Shown here piece after piece: positions 36,485-49,016 of a stretch of 64,000 nt of DNA (its first letter is position 1; every line of letters starts with the position of its first letter). Source of the stretch: Tubulanus polymorphus (taxonomy: Eukaryota > Nemertea > Palaeonemertea > Tubulaniformes > Tubulanidae); assembly GCF_964204645.1 (NCBI RefSeq), contig NC_134025.1:31030001-31094000 (forward strand), written 5' to 3'. The notes beneath the pieces are model-generated. The model searched no databases. It saw only the letters and a list, made by a program, of their open reading frames with translations, and had not been told where the DNA came from. The translations under genes were made by a program, and so were the position numbers.

Positions 36485-37524
36485 ATTCTACTATTGTAAT
36501 GAAAACTCTTTTAAATTCAGGAGTAATCAGATTATCTCGGGTCGTGTTTGAGTTTGGAGCAGTTTACTATATTTCAGAGAATCTGAAGACTTATACGAAA
36601 GCAGAAACTTTGTGGTTATAGTTGAGATGATGATTATGTTGATATTTTGTATCCAAATAGTCTAATTGAAAATAGAAATTGAGACTGGAAAAGTGGAGAT
36701 GACTTCAGTAATGTGACGACTGTGACGACTGTGATCCATCAGATTAATGTGATATTGTTTGACCTAGTACCGGCGTGTTGCTGAATAATAACAATTGTTC
36801 AATATTCCCCGAGGTCAAATTCATTTATTAAAAAATCATGATTAGTCATTTATGATATACAGTGATATAAGGGGAGTGGATAATGAATCTCCCCTCAACC
36901 CCCTCTCTCCTCCCTCCCCCTCCTCCCCCTTTAGGCGTATTGTTCCATTGTACACGATTAAAATATAATCCATTGTGTAAAGATTTAATTGTGAGTATTG
37001 ATTAACCTGGTTATGAATGATAATAAGGTGTGGGTATTGTGTATGCCTCGAGCTTTATCTCCGTTTAAAAAATAGAATATTGATTTTTTGGAATTGGACG
37101 CAAGAATTTCTCTCGCCGAGAAATGTTTAAATGAGTTTCGATGAGCAAAAAAGTAATGATCTGAGCTGCTGTTGCTGCTGCTATGCTGCTGCTGCTGCTG
37201 CTGCTGTTTCTGGTGTTTTAGCTGATGTTGATGCTGGTGCTGCTGGTGCTGCAGCTGCTGTTTCTGGTCTTTTAGCTGATGCTGTTGCTGCTGGTACTCC
37301 CATTCTGTAGAACCGAGTCGCAATTTGTATTTCTAATACAATTTGCTGAGCATCATTTAAATAATTTGTCAACACTAATGATCGTCCCCAGTTTTACCAG
37401 ATATAACAAAAAATATCAGCGGTGTATTTCTTATGTGATACAATATGTATGAACCACTGTGAAACATGCGTGCTGTGTGTAGATTATAAATAGTGATGTA
37501 TTTATCTGATATTTCAGAGTGAAG
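36485..37524. other. REV3L upstream region with CTG trinucleotide tract
   Basis: From 37165 to 37300 imperfect GCTGCTGCTGCTG runs alternate with TTTCTGGTGTTTTAGCTGAT. An interior block is duplicated. The minus-strand Gln-rich open frames here are repeat artefacts. A TTTCAG acceptor 7 nt before the REV3L ATG implies a 5' UTR exon somewhere upstream. Confidence 0.55.
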
Positions 37525-40500
37525 ATGTTTTCATTAAGAATAGTCACCACAGATCACTATCTCTCGCCTCCTATCCCCGGTTTAGATGTTTGTCATTCAG
37601 ATTTCCGTGGAACTGACGTGAAACGTGTCCCTGTTTTTAGAATATATGGATCGACACCTGCTGGTAAGTGATTGCAAACATAACACGTATTTTAGAGACC
37701 ATTTTTTCAATATTTATTCACAAACTAGTCGTCCACACTTCACATGTGTTCAGTGCTTCGCCTGAGACATTTCTAATTAAAAATGAATTACAAACACCAG
37801 ATATTAGACATTTTATCAGCACACTTTCAAAAACTGATCGTCCACACTTCACATTACAGTAGTGAATAAGTAAAGGGGTGCAGGTTCCAGGCAGTGGAAT
37901 GTTGCCTGTCCAAATTCTAACAGCACTACTTATTACTTGCGATAAATCATTGAACCTAGCAATAGATTTTGGTAAATGATATTTTTTCAGCGTGTTTTAA
38001 AACTGTAGATTTAGCAGCAGATGTTTCTGTGACTGGTATTTAAATAGTATTATATTCATATAACACTGGATAAATAAAAATGAATTCCACTAATCATTAC
38101 ACAGTATTACTGTGCTGCATACAAATATTTTTTGAGGTAAAATAATTGATAATTTTTCATTCTCTGAACCCATTTTTCATAGTTTATCATAGTAAAGTTT
38201 GACTCTGCGTTGATTGAAGATAAGTTTGTTTAAAATGTATTAATCCTTGAGTCTAACCCAGTGAAACCGTGGAACTGAATCCTGGTGATCTAAATTTCAG
38301 ACCTATCACCAATGATTTACACAGTACATACAAATCCTTCATATCTGTCTATATACTCCATGCCAGTTATTAACATATTCACGAATTCACGAATAAATTT
38401 GAATATCATTACTGTTTATGACCCTTTCTACTTTAAAGTCTGATTCTCATTTCAATTAGATTTAACTTATCTATTATTTACTGAACCAGGGCGGTCGCAC
38501 AAGCCCCCTGCCTCCCCTAAGGCGGGTAGGTTTCTCAAAAGCCCCTTTCTCCCCCTGACTAAACCGGGTCGGTCTCTCACAAGTCTCCTGCCTCCCCCTG
38601 ACTAAAGCGGGTCGGTCTCTCACAAGTCTCCTGCCTCCCCCTGACTAAAGCGGGTCGGTCTCTCACAAGTCTCCAGCCTCCCCCTGACTAAAGCGGGTCG
38701 GTCTCTCACAAGTCTTCTGCCTCCCCCTGACTAAACCGGGTCGGTCTCTCACAAGTCTCCTGCCTCCCCCTGACTAAACCGGGTCGGTCTCTCACAAGTC
38801 TCCTGCCTCCCCCTGACTAAACCGGGTCGGTCTCTCACAAGTCTCCTGCCTCCCCCTGACTAAACCGGGTCGGTCTCTCACAAGTCTCCTGCCTCCCCCT
38901 GACTAAACTGGGTCGGTCTCTCACAAGCCCTCAGTCTGAAAAACAGGTTCATCAGATAAATGATGAATTACCTGATGATTAAGCTACTGTACACTAGTAG
39001 TGAAAGCTCATACTTTTAATAAACCTTCAAAGTAAAATCTGTCTTTACATAATTCAACTCTATGGTCCATTTATCAGCGGGTTTATCTGGGATAATTTTC
39101 TTACTTTTTGGGATATCGTTACCATACCTACCCCACCCTGATCATGTTGTCGTAACCCCACAAGAAAAATAACTTCGTAGGCATGGTGACAATTTTCAAA
39201 TTGAAGATATTTCACAAAAGGTTTTTCTCTTCAATTCAACTTGATTAAACGAGACTCTTTTGTAATCATTGTTATCGATACAGAACTGGTTTATTATCGG
39301 ATATTCAGTTGTTGTCCATGATTTTTAACATTCTGTTAAATACCTAAATGAGGTATCTGTATATAATATATCCCCAAAAAGCATGCGAAGTATCCCAGAA
39401 AAACAACAGGTCTCATTAATTCATAAATGAATTCTTTAAGTTCTAAACATAGTCTTTCGCCCCTAAACTCAAGTTCGACGATCGATTAGCACGTCAGAAT
39501 CGCTACGGACCTCCACCAGAGTTTCCTCTGGCTTCGTCCTGCTCAAGCATAGTTCACCATCTTTCGGGTCCCACCGTGTACGCTCTGGCTCCGCCCGAGG
39601 CGGTCCGGATGAGGTTCACCGTGCCGTCCCACCCAAATATTCTTAACGTAACTCTTCTAATATTGTTGTAATTGTTATTGTTGTTACAGGACAGAAAACA
39701 TGTATGCACGTTCACGGGGTTTTCCCGTATCTATACGTGCCGTACGACGGTCCATCATCGACTCATCGATATCTCAAACAATTCGCTATCAGTCTCGATA
39801 AAGCTATAAACGTTGCCCTCGGTAACGCTTCATCTGTTTCACAACATGTCTTCAAAATATCGCTCGTCTCTGGAATGTAAGTTTCACTTATCATTCAGTT
39901 ATCATTCAGTTATCATTCAGTTATCAATTAGTTATGTGTCTAACTATGGTATTTTTATATTTGGATGTTTTATTTGTTTCAGACCGTTTTATGGTTATCA
40001 CAATAAAGATAAACAGTTTATGAAGATTTATTTGTACAATCCTTCAATGGTTAAAAGGTAATATATCTATCTATCGATGAGTGAGGTATCTCACTGAGCC
40101 TGTAGTTGTCTCATTAACAATTACGTCACGGACATGTTCTAAATTGAACTCTAAATTAATCAGTTCCGTTTGCCTGATCTGATTGCTGTTAAAACGTTGA
40201 GGGTCTCGTGTTGAAAGGTGTCCTGCTCTCCTGTCCTCTGTCATATTGGCCCTGGTCTGGTGACTGGGTCTAGCTTCCCTGGTCTAGTCTGGCTTTATCA
40301 ATGAATTGACTATCGATCTAACCATGTATCCAATATCAATATTCATCCGATGAGAATTTAATGTTCATTTGTCAAATTCATCGTGTTTATATTTTTAGAG
40401 TTGCAGATTTATTGTTAGGAGGTGCGGTTATGAATAAAGTATTTCAGCCTCATGAAGCTCATATGCCCTACTCATTACAGGTAAGTTCAGTTTCATCTCT

Positions 40501-43500
40501 ATATAAACCTAATATAAACTGGATCCAATTTCATCAAAAGTTCAGCTTAAAACAGTTTAGTTTTAAGTTTATTGTCTTCATCGAAAATATGAAGTTGCCA
40601 AAAGTAATTAAACCGAAAATTTTCAGTTAATCTTTGTCGTAAACCTGGGCCTTGGGGGTCTGGGCCTTGCGGTGCAGATTCATGAAAAAGCCAAAGCTTA
40701 AATCAGCTAAGTTTGAATTGTTGTCCTCGGCGAAAACATGAAGTAGCCACAATAGCAATTACACCAAAAAATGCGTCATTTTTGTGAAACTTAGTGCTCA
40801 GTTTTTGAGTTTCAGTTATCAGTTGACCAGAATGAAGGTGACATCAACAACTATGCTGATTCAGAATGCATCATGTTTGTAGTTATGAATTATAATTATT
40901 TTCTCACAATTGAAATCGACATAGATTTTCTGTGATGTCGCTGCTGTGTGTGTCTATATTTTCTCCCTGTGGCAGCAGAAGATAGAGATGCATAATAAAT
41001 GCCTTCTGGCCATGAACTACAGAATAAACAGAATACGATGTGAAGTGTTAGAAATAACTGTATTTCATGTGTATAAATAATTGATTTTATTCAGACATAT
41101 TTTAACCGTGTTCTCTGCGCACATGAGAGTTAAACAATTGAATATATCAATATTCAATATGGGGGCTGTTTTAAAAGTACATACGCATTATTTTGCTGAC
41201 TTTCAAATTTCCGGTCTCCTTCACTTAATGAATTTATGGATGGAAATTGAGCTCTCAAACTAAATCTTGCTGATTTTCACTTTTAATACGTATCGAAGGA
41301 GAACTTACAGATGGCTTTTTCAGTAAAATAAGGTTGATTTTTTAAAATTGATTAACGATAAACAGATTGAACTAATGTAGAATAAGTAACTGTTAATATA
41401 AAGTAGACTTGAGTGCACTCATCTCAGAACCGATAGCCTTGGCTTAATGCGTGCCTCACGTGCCTATTGTCGCTCCAACTGCCCCAGCATTTTAACCATC
41501 ATTGCGCAGTCTACTGTAGATCAGAGGCAAGCCCTCAGTCTACTGTAGATCAGAGGCAAGCCCACAGTCTACTGTAGATCAGAGGCAAGCACAGTGTGCA
41601 GAAATATATACAATCTCCAACATACTGTGTTGTATATTAACTCAATCTTTTTATATCTAATCAATTCCTAAAATCAATATTCTGATTCTGATGGATCTTC
41701 GAATGAACTTTAGATGGGTTTGATCTAATTAATGATATACCGGGTCCCGATGTTTATTATTTCAGTTGTTTATTGATTACAATCTTTATGGAATGAATAT
41801 GATAAATGTTGGAGCCGTGAAATTCCGTAATAAACTAAAAGATCCTTCAGGTAAATTGAATTACAAATCTGTTTTAATCATGTCTCCTCATTAGTTTATC
41901 ATTGATCTGATAGGTTTTAGTTGTAGCAACAGTCAAACTCTGTTCAAGTCTTCGTAAGTTGTGTCTTTTTTCGAGTCCCAATTCATATTTCCAATTCAAT
42001 TTACTTATTGTAAGACGTCATTTGGATAAGTCGTCAAATTACTGAAGTCATCTCAGTTTTTGAGTTCCAATTGATATTTCTAATTCTATCACAAAGTGTA
42101 AGATATGACTGATTTGTATCAGTCGTCGTATATAACTAATAAATCACCTTTGAATCCAAATCAGTCTACTAAGCATAAGTTGTCAATGAAATATCTTCCC
42201 GACTGCTATGACTTGAGCTTGAATCTTGACTCTATCAGAAATCATTTCTTGATTCATTTGTAAATGTTTGATGTTTTCATCGGAAAATAACAGTTATTTC
42301 TGTCCAATGTATTGTACATACTCGCATATATATATATAACATTGTACAACTGATTGGTGTAAATGTTATTCATGTTATTTACAGATGGAAGTTTCCAACC
42401 ACCACCATACAGTCCTTGTTCTAGTGGTGGTAAAGGGTCTCCAGTTGCACCTGGTACTCCTGCGTCTGGTATTATGTCACCAGGAACTCCCTGTTCAGTG
42501 ATGTCGGTGGAATATTACAATCAATGTCGCAGTCCAAACGCTCATCGATGGGATCCGGAAAATATTCCTAGGTATTAGAAAAATCATCTTGTATGAAATG
42601 TATACAGTAATCTCAGCTCAAGTTCTGAGATCATCCACCTCAGATATCACTATCAGAAGATCTGACTCGAGCTGAGTCTACTGTATCATCCAACTCAGAT
42701 ATCACTCTCAAGTCAAAAGATCAGACTTGAGCTGAGTCTACTGCACCATCCAACTCAGATATCACTCTCAGGTCAAAAGATCCGACTCGAGCGGAGTCTA
42801 CTGTACCATCCAACTCAGATATCACTCTCAGGTCAAAAGATCAGACTTGAGCGGAGTCTACAGTGTCATCTAACTCAGATATCACTCTCAAGTCTAAAGA
42901 TCTGACTTGAGCGGAGTCTACTGTACCATCCAACTCAGATATCACTCTCAAGTCAAAAGATCAGACTTGAGCGGAGTCTACTGTACCATCCAACTCAGAT
43001 ATCACTCTCAAGTCAAAAGATCAGACTTGAGCTGAGTCTACTGTACCATCCAACTCAGATATCACTCTCAAGTCAAAAGATCCGACTTGAGCGGAGTCTA
43101 CTGTGCACCATCTAACTCCGATATCACTCTCAAGTCAAAAGATCCGACTTGAGCGGAGTCTACTGTGCACCATCTAACTCAGATATCACTCTCAAGTCAG
43201 AAGATCAGACTTGAGCGGAGTCTACTGTATCATCCAACTCAGATATCACTCTCAAGTCTAAAGATCTGACTTGAGCGGAGTCTACTGTATCATCCAACTC
43301 AGATATCACTCTCAAGTCCAAAGATCTGACTCGAGCGGAGTCTACTTTATCATCCAACTCAGATATCACTCTCGAGTCAAAAGATCCGACTTGAGCGGAG
43401 TCTACTGTACCATCCAACTCAGATATCACTCTCAAGTCAAAAGATCAGACTTGAGAGGAGTCTACTGTACCATCCAACTCAGATATCACTCTCGAGTCAA

Positions 43501-46500
43501 AAGATCTGACTTGAGCAGAGTCTACTGTATCATCCAACTCAGATATCACTCTCGAGTCAAAAGATCTGACTTGAGCGGAGTCTACTGTATCATCCAACTC
43601 AGATATCACTCTCAAGTCAAAAGATCAGACTTGAGCGGAGTCTACTGTACCATCCAACTCAGATATCACTCTCAAGTCTAAAGATCCAACTCGAGCAGAG
43701 TCTACTGAAACTACTGTAAAATCCGACTCGGATATCACTGTTGTGCTGGAGTCAACAGTTGTGTAGAACAGGTGGTATATTTAATCCGATGCAGGGATTA
43801 AAAGAAAAGATCATTGATTATCTAGTATTACTAAGTTAGTGACATATGTAACTCGTCTGTGAACATTGGATGTATTGTATTTTGTTTATTGATTTTGTGG
43901 TATCGCATTTTCAGTAATTTACTATTAGAAGATGTTGCTAAACAGAGCACGTGTGAATTAGAGGTCGATGCTGTTGCTGCTGATATATTGAACAGACTCG
44001 ATGTCGATGGTAAAATTTCAGTTTTATTTAGCTATACTTCCACAGTTGTGAATTATGAGTAGTTCATTATTACTGTTTTGGTTCTTAGAATCAAATGTTA
44101 ACTTACAGCTGTAGGTTAACGGTCTCGGACACGGTTCCACAATAAGTTAGATTTCACTCTGAGTTGAGATATGTTGATTTTTAATGAGTAAAATATAAGT
44201 CGAATTGTTCCAGTTCTACAATAAGATTTGACTCTATAGGGCTAAAATATGAACATTATGTTAATGAACATTATTTCCACCTTCAACTTAACTGAAAACT
44301 TCAGAACTGGATGCAGTTTCACAAAAAAGTTTATCTCTTAAAATCTATTTTGTTAATTGAGCTTATGTTATATCGATTTCGGCCCCAATCATCTTATACA
44401 AACATAAAGTACTTTCTTCTTTTATTTGGCTTTGATTAATTTGTTATTAAGAATTGTATGATATTACAATGTCAACGATCAATAGTTTAAACGTTGTAGC
44501 GTTTATTTATCGGTAGGAACTAGTGGTAATAATCCTGGATTAATGGCATTGTGGGAAGACGAGAAACAGAGACGTCGTAGTCGAGGGCAACAATCGTCAC
44601 ATTTATCACCTCACCAATCGCAAGGTACGAATTATCGATGAATTATCACTGAATTCAATTACAATTCATCAATAGAATGCTTAACCCTTCAATACCCTAT
44701 AGTGCTGGAGATAATTTGAAAATTTTGAATAATTCCACCCTAGTATGTTTAATAACGGGAATACCACTATAGTGCGTCTACACCGCGGCACGGTATATTG
44801 TTATTTACTAATATTTCATTATGTTAGACAGGTGCTGCCATTTTTCAATAGAGATGATTACTGATTAAATCGATACACCGCAGTGCGGTGTACTAGCAAA
44901 ATCCATCACTGATTTATACACCGCACTGCGGTGTAGACGCACTGAAAGGGTTAATCTAACTGTTTCTTTGTATTCCCGTGTGTTGCTGAAGATGATTATT
45001 AGGATATAGTGGAAACATTTAATGAAATATATATGCACAAGGAAACATTTCGGCCTCATTTTTATTTGTATTGTGGGATTATCTTTTACTCTCTCTACGT
45101 ATAACTGTTTTCTATTTGACTTGTTGTTGTATTTGACATTTTGAGATGTTTTGATATTTTAACAGATCGTGGTTTGATTGAACCGACTGATAGCGAGAAA
45201 CACTGGAAATCTCGATATAACGATATCATTCTCCAACAACAGAAAACCCTGTAAGTTTTTACTTTAATCGGGTACCATTTATAAAGGCATGTTCGATTCA
45301 TCTCTTCCAATTCTGGAATTCTCTTTCAACCAGAATACGCCCTACATATTCCAGAATAGCATAACCTGTAAACCGTATAGAAGCAGCTGGTAGTGTGTTT
45401 CATAATCCATGATTTATATTCAAAAATAGGAATACGTTTAATCAAAACCTGCCTAAATATGTAAGCACCCATATGAGGGATGGGAGACTAAATGGGATAC
45501 TTCCCCCTTGCCATGCACCACAATCACGGTTGATGTCTGGGATTGAATTCATTTCATTTGTCGCGTGATTTTATTATTGTTGTTGAAGTTATATTCATTG
45601 TTGACAATATAACGCGATGTATTCTGATTTTTAAGGCATCAATAAAGTTTGTCGTTAGTTTTCTTGTTTGGATCTGCAGTCGTGTTACTAACTGTATTAT
45701 TTATATATCTAGACAAAAAGAATTGGAACAGTTTGAATGGGAAGATACCGTACAATCATTAACTGAATCTGCGACAGCTGCTGCTGGTGCTGATATTGAT
45801 TTTGATAATCCTCCAACCACCACCACTCCTACAGGTATGTGAACGTTATTTGAATATTGAAATAATCTTCTCAGTTATTCATAGTTTGTATAAAATGTAC
45901 AGCAAAAATTTGCCTAATTCTCCCATGAAACTAATCATTTTAGATGTCTATTTCAATTTGCATCAGGTGCCATAACACAGATTGGTTATAAATACCTGAT
46001 ATAAGTGTTGAAATAACCAGCATAGATGTGCGATTATAAATCGATTTTTTGGTTCAGCTGCCCATCTGATCATTTTTAGAGCTTTTAAGAATTATGGCGC
46101 CCCTAAAGTTCATTCAAACAAGTTTCAATAGACATTAGATGTTTGAACTCATGTTTTAGGTTTGGATTTCATTCTCTATCACTGCCGAATAGTTATTCAA
46201 ATTCCCATGGATGTTTTAGTAGTTAAATGCCACATTGATGTTGATATTTTTAGATTCTAGTCCCAGTTCTCAAGATACAGTCCTCGTAGAAGAAAATGAA
46301 AACGCAAATGTTGAACACGATAATCTTCCAGTAATTGATGTTAATTCGATAAGAAAAGTTGTTTCCAGCAGTCAAAGTTTTTCATCCACGTCTCAGTCAA
46401 ACTCGCAACCAGGTAAAATGAAAATTCATATCACCTAGAATTCTAAATAATCGATGAATTGACATCAGTGAAATGTAGTATGTTACTAGTTTTGTATTGT

Positions 46501-48980
46501 GAGATTGGTTTTGAATGTTTGAAGTTAAAACAGCTGAAATTGTTGATCTCCCGGCATCTGGTTACATAGACTGATTACTCAAAAACAGTAACTAGGGACC
46601 TGGGCCCGGTTTCACGAAAAAGTTTAAGCCTAAAACGGTTAAGTTTGAATTGTTGTCATCATAGAAAACATGAAGTAACCAATAGCGACTACACCAGAAA
46701 TTTGAGTTTAACTTTTTCGTGAAACTGGATCCAGGTTTTATAGACTGGGAATCAGTAAATCCTCAATCTGGGTGACAACCACTGTAGTAAATGTGAGAAA
46801 CCATGCTAGGCCTAATATGTGATAAATTTCAAAATGTTCCCAGGGATTATTTTGCTTCCACATTTATGAAACCCAGTCGTATAAAATATATTTGAATTAT
46901 AGTTGAGCAGGAAGACAGCGTATTAGCTGAATTATTGGCGTGTTTGGAGAAAGATCTGCCGTCACCGGGATCAGTGGCCTCGCAAGTGAAAATACTAGAG
47001 GAACAAGACAGTATCCTCGGGAGTAACCCTCAACATGACGACGACGATGAGGAACAAATGACGCTGGAGATGTCTCAGAAAGTTTGGAGCGGCGATCCGA
47101 AACAAATTGATCAGGAAAATACCGATGACACTGAAAAAGAAAAGTAAGATTTACGATTCCCGCATTACCCAGAAATTGGGTAAAGCTTGGCAATTTTAAA
47201 GTGTTATATTTGGGAATTCGATAGAATCCAGGGAAATATTTGGGAAATTCATTTAACGCTTCATGTAGTTTAGTTCTGGAAAGGGTAACTTTCTTCAGCA
47301 ATTTTTCTTAATAATCACTTTTATCAATCAGTCACCTCTAAAATGTTGACTTGCCTGTCGTGTTAGAAGGTATCTGTTCATTTCCATTTGAGAATTGAAA
47401 AATCACCCATGAAAAACTTTGAATTTGAATTCATAAAACTGTTGGAACAATGAATGACAGATACAGATAGTAAAACTAATGATGTATTTCGTGTTGAATT
47501 CACTGTTTAAACGACTGATGTGTTGTAATTGTAGGAATGATATTGAGAAGGATGACTTTGATTTAGCTGGCATGGATAAATCATGGAATAGTTCTCAATG
47601 GGAAGAGGTGAATAGTAAACAAGTGCCTCAGTTAGACGGAGCTGGAGATGAGAAAATACGTAAGTTTCACAGTTTTTGGTTTCATCCTGGGTCCAGTTCC
47701 AAAGTTGTATGAGTTTAATTTAACTCTGGATCCAGTTCCACAGTTGTATGAGTTTAATTTGACTCTGGATCCAGTTCCACAGTTGTATGAGTTTAATTTA
47801 ACTCTGGATCCAGTTCCACAGTTGTATCAGTTTAATTTGACTCTGGGCCCAGTTCCACAGTTGTATGAGTTTAATTTGACTCTGGATCCAGTTCCACAGT
47901 TGTATGAGTTTAATTTGACTCTGGATCCAGTTCCACAGTTGGGTTTAATTCTTTGCGACCCAGTTCCACAGGTGGAACCGGTTGCTGTTGTATTGATCAG
48001 TAAAACTCAGTTGTTTTTACTAATATTCAGGTTATTCACTCAGACAAAAAGAATCCGAGTCCAACAACAGGAGAATAGGATCAGTGGCGTCCCCTAGTGT
48101 CAGTAATTCTTATCAGACAACGCCGAACCCTCAATCTCCGTGGATGAACTCAGTGAACCCTACGATGACTAACAACATGCAAATAGTAATCAATAGTATG
48201 AACGAAAAAGACAATCAGAATAGTGGCGCAGTCGTTACCGAGCAACCGGATATCCTGAGTCAAGCGATAGCCAGTAGCGGATTCCCGTTATCGGGAGAAT
48301 TCTCACCGACCAATCAGGAAGAAGAGACCTTGACATTCATTCCGGAGACGCAACAGAATATAAACATTGTTCCGTTAAATTCGAACAATGAGGTCATCGA
48401 TTTAATGAATATCAATATGAATAACGTGCATAACAATAACATGCATGGATACATAGCTGCTTCATCGGAGAATACAGCGTGGATACAACAATCAGACGGT
48501 TACCAGGTACAAATACCGACGTCGTCGCCGAGGAACCATCGTTTACGCAGAATCGCTCCGTATCCGCAACAACACGGTAATATCGACATGGCAACCACTA
48601 TGCAGATGAATAACGGGCAGTTATTGACGGAGTTTATTCATCAACCTCCGGCGTTTACTCAGGTCGTACCGTCACAGAATCCAAACCATCATCACATCGG
48701 CTGTCCTCAAATGAGTTCGTTTAATCCTCAAATCAATCCTCATTTTCACTCTTCACCTCATCAACTACAAAACATGTACAACGCAAGCGGTTTCGGACCG
48801 ATCGGTTTAAACCAGAATAATCCGGCTTATTACCAACCTCAGCATCATCATCTATCACCGATGGAGATGTTGCATCACAGCGTCGAGGGTCTCGCCGGAG
48901 AGAATCACCCGGGGTTACTGAGTCCGATGAGTATGGCTTACGAGTGTCTGCAACAACAGCAACAACAAGATCGACAACGA

Positions 48981-49016
<36 letters not shown>

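Noticed and set aside
36985-37375. Minus-strand Gln/His-rich open frames
   Set aside because: Explained by the CTG trinucleotide tract; no splice signals, domain or conserved non-repeat part.
43205-43681. Open frames on both strands in the 60-bp array
   Set aside because: The unit length is a multiple of three, so any stop-free frame stays open; the array sits inside REV3L intron 6.
42610-43705. Regular 60-bp array resembling a CRISPR array
   Set aside because: The whole 60-bp unit repeats; there are no variable spacers, and the context is an animal intron.
48084-48086. GTG at 48084 as a translation start of a separate long gene
   Set aside because: A splice acceptor at 48030 joins this frame in phase to REV3L exon 13, so it is an internal codon.
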